Below, one piece after another: positions 49,931 through 60,274 of a DNA stretch of 64,000 nucleotides. Under the pieces are notes generated by a model. It saw nothing but the letters and a program-made list of their open reading frames with translations, did no database searches and had not been told where the DNA came from. The first letter of the stretch is position 1, and each line of letters opens with the position of its first letter. The translations under genes and the position numbers were made by a program. The stretch comes from Microbispora triticiradicis (GTDB lineage Bacteria; Actinomycetota; Actinomycetes; Streptosporangiales; Streptosporangiaceae), in the NCBI GenBank assembly GCA_003260025.2, contig QFZU02000030.1, forward strand, positions 25,643 through 89,642, written 5' to 3'.

Positions 49931-52609
49931 GTGACATCACCGCTCACCGGTCAGCGCTCCAGGAGCGAGCTGATCGCCGAGCTCTTCGAGCGTCACGCCG
50001 CGGGGTTGTTCGCGTACTGCCACGACCAGCTCGGCGAGACCGCCTCGGCGGCCGACGCCGTGGTGGCCGTCTTCACCACCGCTCCGGCCGCCGCCGAACC
50101 CCCCTCGCGCGCTGTGCTGTACGCGCTGGCCCGCCGGGAGATCTACCGCCGGGACGTCAGCTACGCGCTGCCCGCCGTGGACTCCGTCGCCGACCCGGCC
50201 ACCGCGCTGATCGAGCGGGTGTTCCGCGACATCCGGCCGCACCAGCGGGAGGTCCTGCTGCTGTCGGAGGTCTGCGGCCTCACGCCCCCGGAGCTGTCGC
50301 TGGTGCTTGACGTGGCCGTCGACACCGCGGAGGAACTCGCCGCCGGAGCGAAGCGCCGCTTCACCCAGACGCTGGCGACGGCGGTCGCCGCGGCGAGGTC
50401 CGCGCCGTTCGTGCCTCCCTCCGTCGCGGAGGTGTACGACGCCATCGGGGTCGCCCCCGTCGCCGACGTGCTGGCCCGGCTGCCCTGGCGTCATCCGTCC
50501 GCCTCCGTGCGGAACCGGGTGCTGGCGGCGCTGCCGTACGAGGAGCCCGGCGACCCGGCCGCGACCGGTACCGAGCAGGTGGCGGACGAGTCCGGTGCTC
50601 AGCCTGGGTCCGGCGGGCTCGTCACCAAGAGGCTGTGGCCGACCACCCCGACCTGGCCGCTGCCGCTGAGCGACCCCGACCAGGTGACCAACACCTGCGT
50701 GGTCAAGACCGAGGCCCTCACGCCCCAGGAGCCCCGGCGCAGGGCCAAGCACGAGGCGACGACCGAGCCCATGCCCCGGCTGCGCGGCGCGCTGCTCAAC
50801 TCGCTCACCGAGGGCCGCCTGCGCAGAAAGCGCGCCACCCGGCCGGAGCCGCGGTCACAGGAGACCCGGTCACACGAAACCCGGGCACGCGAAGCCCAGG
50901 CACGCGAAGCCCAGGCACGCGAAGCCCAGGCACGCGAAGCCCAGGCACGCGAAGCCCAGGCACGCGAAGCCCAGGCACGCGAAGCCCAGGCACGCGAAGC
51001 CCAGGCACGCGAAGCCCAGGCACGCGAAAGCCGGGCACAGGGAACGTCGGCGCAGGAGAGCCCGGGGCAGGAGGCGTTGGCGGCGCCGATGGAGCCGCGG
51101 ACTCCCCCACGGTTCCCGTCCCCGGCTCTGTCCGACGCCCCATCTCAGGCGCCGTCCCAGGCGTCCACGCCGTCTCGGTCGCAATCTCAGGCCTCGTCGC
51201 AGCCGCCTGGGTCGCAGCCGCCTGGCGCCGGCCTTCCGGAGTCCGCGTCGGGCGTTCCCGTGCCCGGCTTCGGCGTCCCGGAGTCGGCGAGGTCGGCGGG
51301 ACAAGCGGGTCATGGCGGTTCTGTGGCTGCCGAAGGTCCCGCCACAGACAGGTCCGCCGTCGAGTGGTTCAAAGCCGAGGGCTTCGAGGCCGAGAGGTTC
51401 GACGCCGACAGGTTCGAGGCTGACAGGTTCGAGGCTGACAGGTTCGACGCCTTCCGCCCGGCCGACCCGTTCGACGCCTTCGCTCCCGCTACCCCTCCTG
51501 GCGTGGCCCGGCCCGCCGATCCGCCACCCGCCCCCGCCGTCTTCGCGGACGATCCGCAGCGGCAGACGCCGGGCGAACGGCGCGACTTCGACGCGTTCGC
51601 GCCCGCCGGCCCGCTGCTGCCCGGTGAGTCCTTCGACGCGTTCGCACCTCCCGGCTCACTCCCGCCCGGTGAGCCCTTCGACGCGTTCACACCCCCCGGC
51701 CCGGCCACCGCCGCCACGCCCGCCGAGCCGTTCGAGGCGGCGCACACGCTCCTGTTCGAGACGCTCCGCTCCGCCGAACCCTTCGACGCCTTCGCGGCCC
51801 CGGCCGAGGCACCCGCCAGGCCGGCCGGCGAGCCGGCTGCTCAGCCTGCCTCTGACGTGACCGCTGATGCGGCCGCTGGGCCGGACTCCCGGCTTGTCAC
51901 GGAGGCCGCCTCTCCGCCCGAGGCGTCCGGGCCGACTGAGGCGTTCCGCCCGGCCGAGAGCACCGCGATCCCGCAGACCGTGTTCCCGGAGGCTGTGTTC
52001 CCGGAGGCTGTGTTCCCGGAGACCGGGTTCCCGCAGGCGGAGTTCCCGGAGTTTCCGGAGGCTGAGTTCCCGCAGTTTCCGGAAACGCAGTTCCCGCGGG
52101 TCGAGGAGCAGGTGAAGCATCCCGTCGGCGGCTATCCGGCGGCGTTCCCCGAGGACGACGCCCCCGGCACGCCGGAGACGAACAGTGCGCCGACGACGAA
52201 CGGTGCGCAGGAGGCGGGCGGCGAGCAGGCCGTCGACGCGCCTGCGGCGACGGCCGATGTGGACCCCGTCCCCGACCCTGCCGTCACACCGGCAGCCGCG
52301 TCGGCCGCGCCCGCCACCGTCCCTGCTGCCGTCCCTGCCGCCTCGCCGGTCGCGCCCGCGCGGAAGGACGGCAAGCGCCCGGCCAAGAAGCGCACGACCA
52401 AGAAGCAGACAGCCAAGAAGCAGACGACCACCAGGAACGCCGGTAGCGCCGGGAACGCCGAGGCCACCGGCGTCAGGCCCGCGGGGAAGGGACCGCGCAA
52501 GAAGAGCGACCGGCACTACGACTGGCTGTGGGAGGTCGTCGGCTTCCTGATCTGCCTGATCATCGCGCTGGTCGTCTTCTTCACCGTGCCGACGATCGTC
52601 ACGCACTGA
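49931..52609 (+). CDS. Sigma-factor-like protein with repetitive middle and C-terminal membrane helix
   Basis: 892-residue protein with no single known family. Residues about 10-150 resemble an ECF-type sigma factor: a region-2-like helix set (ELIAELFERHAAGLFAYCH) and a region-4-like segment (IRPHQREVLLLSEVCGLTPPELSLVLD). The region between about 155 and 865 is low complexity: nine perfect AREAQ pentapeptides (about 319-363), FEADRF-type repeats (about 483-505), FDAFAP repeats and PEAVFPE-type repeats, then a Lys/Thr-rich basic patch (KKRTTKKQTAKK). A single C-terminal helix (WEVVGFLICLIIALVVFFTV) would anchor it with the N-terminus in the cytoplasm. GTG start with AGAGGAG. Function unknown. 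Confidence 0.85.
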   Translation: MTSPLTGQRSRSELIAELFERHAAGLFAYCHDQLGETASAADAVVAVFTTAPAAAEPPSRAVLYALARREIYRRDVSYALPAVDSVADPATALIERVFRDIRPHQREVLLLSEVCGLTPPELSLVLDVAVDTAEELAAGAKRRFTQTLATAVAAARSAPFVPPSVAEVYDAIGVAPVADVLARLPWRHPSASVRNRVLAALPYEEPGDPAATGTEQVADESGAQPGSGGLVTKRLWPTTPTWPLPLSDPDQVTNTCVVKTEALTPQEPRRRAKHEATTEPMPRLRGALLNSLTEGRLRRKRATRPEPRSQETRSHETRAREAQAREAQAREAQAREAQAREAQAREAQAREAQAREAQAREAQARESRAQGTSAQESPGQEALAAPMEPRTPPRFPSPALSDAPSQAPSQASTPSRSQSQASSQPPGSQPPGAGLPESASGVPVPGFGVPESARSAGQAGHGGSVAAEGPATDRSAVEWFKAEGFEAERFDADRFEADRFEADRFDAFRPADPFDAFAPATPPGVARPADPPPAPAVFADDPQRQTPGERRDFDAFAPAGPLLPGESFDAFAPPGSLPPGEPFDAFTPPGPATAATPAEPFEAAHTLLFETLRSAEPFDAFAAPAEAPARPAGEPAAQPASDVTADAAAGPDSRLVTEAASPPEASGPTEAFRPAESTAIPQTVFPEAVFPEAVFPETGFPQAEFPEFPEAEFPQFPETQFPRVEEQVKHPVGGYPAAFPEDDAPGTPETNSAPTTNGAQEAGGEQAVDAPAATADVDPVPDPAVTPAAASAAPATVPAAVPAASPVAPARKDGKRPAKKRTTKKQTAKKQTTTRNAGSAGNAEATGVRPAGKGPRKKSDRHYDWLWEVVGFLICLIIALVVFFTVPTIVTH
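50885..51034 (+). repeat. 15-bp tandem repeat array inside coding sequence
   Basis: Nine perfect head-to-tail copies of GCACGCGAAGCCCAG (50885-51019) plus one degenerate copy (51020-51034), encoding (AREAQ)n. The period is a multiple of three, so unit gain or loss keeps the reading frame. Perfect identity indicates recent expansion. Confidence 0.97.
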
Positions 52610-52633
52610 CCTTCCCGCTCGGGACAAGTGAAG

Positions 52634-52647
52634 TAGAACCGATTACA
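52634..52647. promoter_or_regulatory. KstR-like half-palindromic site upstream of tetR
   Basis: TAGAACCGATTACA, one mismatch from TNNAACNNGTTNNA, the KstR consensus as I recall it, 76 bp upstream of the KstR-like gene. It closely resembles TAGAACGCGTTACA at 54959. Confidence 0.4.
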
Positions 52648-52672
52648 TTCCGCGAAATGCCCGCGTTTCTGT

Positions 52673-52691
52673 GACTGGTGGGTAACCAGTC
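52673..52691. promoter_or_regulatory. Inverted repeat upstream of KstR-like tetR
   Basis: Perfect GACTGGT-GGGTA-ACCAGTC, 31 bp before the TetR start. A candidate autoregulatory operator or promoter-proximal hairpin. Confidence 0.5.
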
Positions 52692-52722
52692 TGAGCGGGC
52701 GGGAGTCGGATAGCGTGTTCTC

Positions 52723-53379
52723 ATGCGCACTTCGCATGTGGTCGCCGACGTCCCGCCGCCGCGTCCCGACGCGCCCTCCGGCACGGGCGCGCATGCGGCT
52801 CCGGCCACTCCCGGAGTCCGCACCCGGAGCCAGCACCAGCGACGCCGTCGGATCGTGCAGGCGGCCGCGGCCCTCGCCTCCCGCGGGGGCGTCGAGGCCA
52901 TGCAGATGCGCACGGTGGCCGAACGTGCGGGCGTCGCGCTGGGAACGCTCTACCGCTACTTCCCCTCGAAGATGGACCTGGTCGTGGCGGTGGTGGGCGA
53001 GGAGATCGACCTGCTGGAGTCCAGCATCGAGCGGCGGCCCCCGCATGCCGCCCATCCCGCCGGTCGCGCGGCCGACGTGCTGATGCGGGCGACCCGGGGG
53101 CTGATGCGCGAGCCGGAACTGGCCGACGCGCTGATCCGCTCCCTGATCATCGCGGAGGTCGAGGCGCCGTTCGGCGACCGGATGGCGAGCCTGGTGCTGC
53201 GCGTCGCCGCCGGCGGCCGCACCGCGGATCTTCCCCCCGACGACCAGCTCGCTCTCACCGGGTCCCTGGTGGGGGTGTGGGTGCAGGAGCTGCTGGAGAT
53301 GCTGCGCGGACGGCGAACCTACGAGCAGATCCAGCACCGGATCGAACTCGCCGCCGAGCGGCTGCTCGCCGGTTTCTAG
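52723..53379 (+). CDS. TetR family regulator, KstR-like
   Basis: 218-residue regulator with a 35-residue disordered N-terminus and a helix-turn-helix (QRRRRIVQAAAALASRGGVEAMQMRTVAERAGVALGTLYRYFPSK spans about 40-83). That HTH and the following DLVVAVVGEEIDLLE are like KstR, the cholesterol/lipid-degradation regulator of mycobacteria. Two upstream elements (52634, 52673) could be operators. No sterol genes are nearby; the divergent gmd/glycosyltransferase region carries a matching site. It is probably an autoregulated sensor of an acyl-CoA-type ligand, which is inference from the family. Confidence 0.9.
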   Translation: MRTSHVVADVPPPRPDAPSGTGAHAAPATPGVRTRSQHQRRRRIVQAAAALASRGGVEAMQMRTVAERAGVALGTLYRYFPSKMDLVVAVVGEEIDLLESSIERRPPHAAHPAGRAADVLMRATRGLMREPELADALIRSLIIAEVEAPFGDRMASLVLRVAAGGRTADLPPDDQLALTGSLVGVWVQELLEMLRGRRTYEQIQHRIELAAERLLAGF

Positions 53380-53458
53380 AATTCACCGCCCGCTCCCGGA
53401 ATCATCCCCGCAGCCAGGCCGGGAATTGGGCTAGAACGAGTTCCAGTTCAACGGGACG

Positions 53459-53794
53459 TCATTCGAATGCCTCGACGAGGGCCTTGGGCGCGGTCAGGCA
53501 CCATGCCTCGGTGACCAGCTCGAACAGCTCGTCCGGGTCGATCCCGTCCAGGCGGACGACGACCCAGCCGAACCGCCCGGCGGTGAACTGCGGCTCGAAC
53601 ACCTCGGGACGCTCGGCCACCAGCGCGATCTGCTCCTCGATCGTGGCCTTGAGGCCGACCGTCCGAGTCCGCTCCCAGAGGTAGCCGAAACCCTTGTCGC
53701 GCACCTTGAAGGAGACCCAGTCGCCTCCCTCGCTCTGCCGCACCTCGGGCAGCCGGTCCAGCATGCCCAGGAACTCCTCGACGCTCACACCCAT
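53459..53794 (-). CDS. MmcQ/YjbR family DNA-binding protein
   Basis: 111-residue protein of the MmcQ/YjbR (DUF419-like) fold. Typical segments are EEFLGMLDRLPEV, WVSFKVRDKGFGYLWERTRTVGLKA, FEPQFTAGRFGWVVVRLDGIDPDELFELVTEAW. No active site is known for the family; some members bind DNA. ATG 53794. It is isolated between the TetR gene (convergent) and gmd. Confidence 0.88.
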   Translation of the reverse strand: MGVSVEEFLGMLDRLPEVRQSEGGDWVSFKVRDKGFGYLWERTRTVGLKATIEEQIALVAERPEVFEPQFTAGRFGWVVVRLDGIDPDELFELVTEAWCLTAPKALVEAFE

Positions 53795-53848
53795 GTGTCC
53801 GTCGTACCAGAGCGCACCGACAGAAACGCGCCGCCCCGGGCGGGACGG

Positions 53849-54877
53849 TCACGGCCAGGAGGGATTGTCCTGCTCGGGGTCACGGCCGTCGGCGAGGAGG
53901 CGCAGGTCGGCCTCGACCATCATCGCCACGAGGTCCTCGAACGACACCGTCGGCTCCCAGCCCAACTGGGTGCGGGCCTTCTTCGGGTCCGCGCACAGCA
54001 GGTCGACCTCCGCCGGCCGGTGCAGGGAGGAGTCGCAGACGACGTGCCGCTCCCAGTCCAGCCCGGCGGCGCCGAAGGCGGCCTCGACCAGTTCGCGCAC
54101 CGAGTGCGTACGCCCGGTGCCGATGACGTAGTCCTCGGGCTCGGCGGCCGACAGCATCAGGTGCATGGCCCGGACGAAGTCGCCCGCGAAACCCCAGTCG
54201 CGGCGTGCCTCCAGGTTGCCGAGGCGCAGCTCCGACGCCATGCCGAGCTTGATCCTCGCCACGCCGAGCGAGACCTTGCGGGTGACGAACTCCGCCCCGC
54301 GCCGGGGCGACTCGTGGTTGAACAGGATCCCCGACACCGCGAACATCCCGTACGACTCGCGGTAGTTCTGCGTGAGGAAGTGCCCGTACGCCTTGGCCAC
54401 GCCGTACGGCGACCTGGGGTGGAAGGGGGTGCGCTCGGTCTGCGGCGTCTCCCTGACCTGACCGAACATCTCCGAGGACGACGCCTGGTAGAAGCGGATC
54501 TGCCCCGCGGGCGAGCGGCGCGCGGCGGTGATCCCGGAGCAGACGCGGATGGCCTCCAGCACCCGGAGCACGCCCATGCCGGTCACCTCCCCGGTGAGCT
54601 CGGCCTGCTCCCACGACATCGGCACGAACGAGATGGCCCCCAGGTTGTAGACCTCGTCCGGCTGCGCCTTCTCGACCGCCGAGATCAGCGATCCCTGGTC
54701 GAGCAGGTCGCCCCGTACGAGCCGCACGTCCTGCAGGAGGCGGCGCACGCGCGGCACGCGCGGGTTCGCCTGGCCGCGGACCAGCCCCCAGACCTCGTAT
54801 CCCTCACGCAGCAGGTGCTCGGCGAGATAGGAGCCGTCCTGACCGGTGATGCCGGTGATCAGCGCACGCCTGGCCAA
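53849..54877 (-). CDS. gmd: GDP-mannose 4,6-dehydratase
   Basis: 342-residue NAD(P)-dependent SDR enzyme converting GDP-mannose to GDP-4-keto-6-deoxymannose, precursor of fucose, rhamnose or perosamine type sugars. Nucleotide motif GITGQDGSYLAEHLL at the N-terminus, the SSSEMFG segment, the YGVAKAYGHFLTQNYRESYG catalytic region (Tyr-x3-Lys) and NHESPRRGAEFVTRK. A TTG start at 54877 is chosen because GAGGAGG lies 6 bp upstream. Divergent from a glycosyltransferase gene, it likely supplies the sugar nucleotide for that pathway. Confidence 0.94.
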   Translation of the reverse strand: MARRALITGITGQDGSYLAEHLLREGYEVWGLVRGQANPRVPRVRRLLQDVRLVRGDLLDQGSLISAVEKAQPDEVYNLGAISFVPMSWEQAELTGEVTGMGVLRVLEAIRVCSGITAARRSPAGQIRFYQASSSEMFGQVRETPQTERTPFHPRSPYGVAKAYGHFLTQNYRESYGMFAVSGILFNHESPRRGAEFVTRKVSLGVARIKLGMASELRLGNLEARRDWGFAGDFVRAMHLMLSAAEPEDYVIGTGRTHSVRELVEAAFGAAGLDWERHVVCDSSLHRPAEVDLLCADPKKARTQLGWEPTVSFEDLVAMMVEADLRLLADGRDPEQDNPSWP

Positions 54878-54958
54878 CGGATCCTCCTCATACCATCCAA
54901 CTCGGCCTATGAGAGGCGAATGTACCGCCCTGCCCGACCTCACCCACCTGGCCGATAG

Positions 54959-54972
54959 TAGAACGCGTTACA
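54959..54972. promoter_or_regulatory. Perfect KstR-consensus-like site in divergent gmd/glycosyltransferase promoter
   Basis: TAGAACGCGTTACA matches TNNAACNNGTTNNA at all fixed positions and lies 82 bp upstream of gmd and 150 bp upstream of the glycosyltransferase. The rest of 54878-55122 has no gene. Confidence 0.4.
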
Positions 54973-55122
54973 CCGAATCCTGTTCGGGTAACCTAACACC
55001 CCAGGTCGGGGAGGGTGAGGGTCGAGCGAGGACCACTTCCACCTCACAGCACCCCGGATAAGGTCAAATGGTAGTGTTCCTGGCAGCAGCCCCACGGGGG
55101 CACGACTGGAAAGGGGTGCCTC

Positions 55123-56364
55123 TTGGCGGAGAGGCTGCGAGTCGCGCTGCTGTCCTATCGCAGCAAGCCCACCTGCGGCGGCCAGGGGGTGTACCTGCGC
55201 CACATCAGCCGTGAGCTCGTCGCCCTGGGCCACCACGTCGAGGTCTTCTCCGGCCAGCCGTACCCGGAGCTGGACGAGGGCGTGATCCTCAACAAGGTCC
55301 CCAGCCTGGACCTCTACCGCGACGAGGACCCGTTCCGCACGCCGAAGCTCGCGGAGTACCGCGACTGGATCGACGCGCTGGAGGTCGCCACCATGTGGAC
55401 GGCCGGGTTCCCCGAGCCGCTGACGTTCAGCCTGCGCGCCTTCCGCGAGCTCAGGAGGCGGCGGGGCGACTTCGACGTCGTCCAGGACAACCAGACGCTG
55501 GGGTACGGCCTGCTCGGCATCCAGAAGCTGTTGCCGGTGGTGGGCACCATCCATCACCCCATCAGCGTCGACCGGCGGATCGAACTCAAGGCCGCCAAGG
55601 GGTGGAAGCGGCTGTCGATGCGCCGCTGGTACGGGTTCGTCCGCATGCAGAGCGTCGTCGCCCCCCGGCTCAGCCCGATCCTGACCGTCAGCGAGTCGTC
55701 GCTCGCCGACATCCACCGCGACTTCAACGTGCCGCAGTCGAACATGCGGCTGATCCCCCTCGGCGTCGACACGCGGTTCTTCCACCCCCGGCCGGAACTG
55801 CCGAAGCGGGAGAACTCGATCGTGGCCGTGGCCAGCGCCGACTCCCCGATGAAGGGCGTCGCGACGCTGCTGCGGGCCGTGGCCAAGCTCGCCACCGAGC
55901 GGGAGGTCAACCTGACCGTGGTGAGCAGGCCCACCCCCGGCGGGCCCACCGAGCAGCTCGTCGGCGAGCTGTCGCTGCAGGACCGCGTGCGGTTCGTGCA
56001 CGGCATCCCCGACGAGGAGCTGGCCGAGCTGATCGCCACCTCCGAGGTGGCGGTGGTCCCCTCCCTGTACGAGGGCTTCTCGCTGCCGGCCGTCGAGCAC
56101 ATGGCGTGCGGCACCCCGCTGGTCGCCTCGCGTACGGGCGCCCTGCCCGAGGTGGTCGGCGACGCGGCGATGCAGGTGCCGCCGGGCGACCCGGAGGAGC
56201 TCGCCGCCGTGCTGCGCCGCCTGCTCGACTCCCCGCGCGAGCGCGAGGAGTACGGCCGCCGCGGCTACGACCGCGTGATGGAGCGCTACGCGTGGCCGGT
56301 CGTCGCCCGCCGCACCGTCGAGGCCTACCACGAGGCCATCGCCGCCCACACCCCCTCGCGGTGA
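55123..56364 (+). CDS. GT4-type glycosyltransferase
   Basis: 413-residue GT-B glycosyltransferase. N-terminal acceptor domain (VALLSYRSKPTCGGQGVYLRHISREL), donor domain with VASADSPMKGVATLLRAV and the E-x7-E motif in SLYEGFSLPAVEHMACGTPLVASRTGALPEVVG. TTG start with GAAAGGGG upstream. It is first of a plus-strand run (glycosyltransferase, methyltransferase, prenyltransferase-like) opposite gmd. The sugar donor is probably GDP-linked, inferred from gmd; acceptor unknown. Confidence 0.93.
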   Translation: MAERLRVALLSYRSKPTCGGQGVYLRHISRELVALGHHVEVFSGQPYPELDEGVILNKVPSLDLYRDEDPFRTPKLAEYRDWIDALEVATMWTAGFPEPLTFSLRAFRELRRRRGDFDVVQDNQTLGYGLLGIQKLLPVVGTIHHPISVDRRIELKAAKGWKRLSMRRWYGFVRMQSVVAPRLSPILTVSESSLADIHRDFNVPQSNMRLIPLGVDTRFFHPRPELPKRENSIVAVASADSPMKGVATLLRAVAKLATEREVNLTVVSRPTPGGPTEQLVGELSLQDRVRFVHGIPDEELAELIATSEVAVVPSLYEGFSLPAVEHMACGTPLVASRTGALPEVVGDAAMQVPPGDPEELAAVLRRLLDSPREREEYGRRGYDRVMERYAWPVVARRTVEAYHEAIAAHTPSR

Positions 56365-56439
56365 CTCCCCGGCCCCGGCGAAGCACAGCTCAGGAAGCAC
56401 AGCCCCAGGTAGCACGACCCCACGAAAGGCAGGCACCGA

Positions 56440-57153
56440 GTGCTGACCGTCGACTTCGCCCGGCTGCCGGTCGGACCGGGTGACCGCGTCCTCGACCTCG
56501 GGGCCGGTGGTGGCCGGCACGCCTTCGAGGTGCTGCGCCGCGGCGCCGACGTGGTCGCCTTCGACATGGACGCCGCCGAGATGGAGAGCGTGGCGGCCAT
56601 GTTCGCGGCCATGGACAAGGAGGGCGAGGTGCCGGCGGGCGCGACCGGCGACACCGTCGTCGGCGACGCCCTCGACATGCCGTTCCCCGACGCCTCCTTC
56701 GACCGCGTGATCGCCGCCGAGGTGCTGGAGCACATCCCCGACGACATGGCCGCGATGCGGGAGATCGTACGCGTGCTCAAGCCGGGCGGCCGGGCCGCGA
56801 TCACGGTCCCGAGCTTCCTCCCCGAGCGCGTCTGCTGGGCGCTGTCGGAGGACTACCACACCACCCCCGGCGGACATATCAGGATTTATACGTTGGCGGA
56901 GCTCCAGGCGAAGCTGAAGGCCTCGGGCCTGGAGGTCGGCGGCCACCACCACGCGCACGGGCTGCACACGCCGTACTGGTGGATCAAGTGCGCGGTGGGG
57001 GTGAAGAACGACGAGCACCCGCTGGCGAAGGCGTACCACGAGCTTCTCGTCTGGGACATCATGAAGCGCCCCCTCGCCACCCGGCTGGCCGAGGCCGTGC
57101 TCAACCCCCTGATCGGCAAGAGCGTGGTCGTCTACGTCCGGAAGCCCGCATGA
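56440..57153 (+). CDS. Class I SAM-dependent methyltransferase
   Basis: 237-residue Rossmann-fold methyltransferase. Motif I is VLDLGAGGGRHAFEVL, the acidic ribose residue is in VVAFDMDAAEM, and motifs IV-VI (FDRVIAAEVLEHIPDDMAAMREIVRVLKPGG) are clear. GTG start with AAAGGCAGG upstream. Its stop overlaps the next ATG (ATGA). Probably modifies an intermediate made by the adjacent glycosyltransferase; the acceptor is not known. Confidence 0.93.
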   Translation: MLTVDFARLPVGPGDRVLDLGAGGGRHAFEVLRRGADVVAFDMDAAEMESVAAMFAAMDKEGEVPAGATGDTVVGDALDMPFPDASFDRVIAAEVLEHIPDDMAAMREIVRVLKPGGRAAITVPSFLPERVCWALSEDYHTTPGGHIRIYTLAELQAKLKASGLEVGGHHHAHGLHTPYWWIKCAVGVKNDEHPLAKAYHELLVWDIMKRPLATRLAEAVLNPLIGKSVVVYVRKPA

Positions 57154-58211
57154 GGCGGGTGCCGCACGTTCCCGGGATCATCACCGCGGACCAGGTCCTC
57201 CGTACGGCCGAGAGCATCGCCGCGATCCAGGACGACGAGGGCGGGGTGCCCTGGCCCGAGGGCCACATCGACGCCTGGAACCACATCGAGTGCCTGATGG
57301 CGCTGACCGTGGCCGGGCTGCGCGACGAGGCCCGCAGGGGCTACGACTGGCTCGTACGGCACCAGCGCCCGGACGGCTCCTGGCCCATGAGGATCCGGGA
57401 CGGGCGGCCCGCCGAGGCCGCCGGCGAGTCCAACCACGCGGCGTACATCGCGGTGGGGGTCTGGCACGACCTGCTGGTGACCGGAGACGAGGACTTCGCC
57501 CGCGCCCTGTGGCCGGCGGTCGTCCGGGCCCTCGGCTTCGTCATGGGGCTGCAGACCACGCGGGGCGAGATCCTCTGGCAGCGCGACGCCGAGGGCCGAC
57601 CGGCGGACTACGCCCTGCTCACCGGGTGCTCGTCGATCCACCAGGGCCTGCGCTGCGGGGCGCTGCTCGCCGAACGGCTGGGCGACCCGCAGCCCGACTG
57701 GGAGCTCGCCGCCGACCGGCTCGGCCACGTCGTCGCCCACCACCCCGAGGCGTTCGCCGACAAGAGCCGGTTCTCGATGGACTGGTACTACCCCGTGCTC
57801 GGCGGCGCCGTACGCGGGGTGGACGCCGTCCGCCGGTTCGACCTGGAATGGGACACCTTCGTGGAACCCGGCCTCGGGGCGCGCTGCGTCTCCGACCAGC
57901 CGTGGGTGACCGGCGCGGAGTCGTGCGAGCTGGTGCTCGCGCTCGACTCCGCCGGGCTGCGGGACCGCGCGCTGACGGTGTTCGCGGACATGCAGCACCT
58001 GCGCCACGAGGACGGGGCCTACTGGACCGGGTGGCAGTTCGTGAACGAGCGGCACTTCCCCGACGAGCGGTCGGGTTACACGGCGGCCGCGGTGGTGCTC
58101 GCCGCCGACGCGCTCGCCCGCGCGACCCCCGGCTCGGGGATCTTCCGCGACGCCGGCGGCCGGGAGGCCCGCATCACCGGCGAGTGCGGCTGCGAGCGCG
58201 CCCGCGCCTGA
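57150..58211 (+). CDS. Prenyltransferase/squalene-cyclase-like (alpha/alpha toroid) protein
   Basis: 353-residue protein with alpha/alpha barrel repeats typical of squalene-hopene cyclase/prenyltransferase-like proteins (VPWPEGHIDAWNHIECLMAL, YDWLVRHQRPDGSWPMRI, HEDGAYWTGWQF). The DxDD catalytic motif of terpene cyclases is absent, so cyclase chemistry is not expected. Starts at ATG 57150 overlapping the methyltransferase stop. It ends immediately next to the convergent methyltransferase gene (stop codons adjacent). It may act as a glycan-like or lipid-binding toroid, possibly a glycoside hydrolase-like role. Confidence 0.75.
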   Translation: MRRVPHVPGIITADQVLRTAESIAAIQDDEGGVPWPEGHIDAWNHIECLMALTVAGLRDEARRGYDWLVRHQRPDGSWPMRIRDGRPAEAAGESNHAAYIAVGVWHDLLVTGDEDFARALWPAVVRALGFVMGLQTTRGEILWQRDAEGRPADYALLTGCSSIHQGLRCGALLAERLGDPQPDWELAADRLGHVVAHHPEAFADKSRFSMDWYYPVLGGAVRGVDAVRRFDLEWDTFVEPGLGARCVSDQPWVTGAESCELVLALDSAGLRDRALTVFADMQHLRHEDGAYWTGWQFVNERHFPDERSGYTAAAVVLAADALARATPGSGIFRDAGGREARITGECGCERARA

Positions 58212-60163
<1,952 letters not shown>

Positions 60164-60165
<2 letters not shown>

Positions 60166-60199
60166 GCACACGGCTGAGAACACGGCTGAGAACACGGCC
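60164..60199 (+). repeat. Three 12-bp tandem repeats at the ADH stop codon
   Basis: GAGCACACGGCT, GAGAACACGGCT, GAGAACACGGCC at 60164-60175, 60176-60187, 60188-60199. The first copy overlaps the stop codon TGA (60163-60165). Likely replication slippage. Confidence 0.85.
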
Positions 60200-60274
60200 G
60201 GGCCACCCCTGACCACCGGAGATCTCCCTGCCCGGACGGATATCTCCGGCGGCCGCGGGTACCCGGACGGCGAC

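Noticed and set aside
50885..51034. Repeat array considered as CRISPR
   Set aside because: Units are 15 bp, directly adjacent without spacers, and lie in frame inside a gene.
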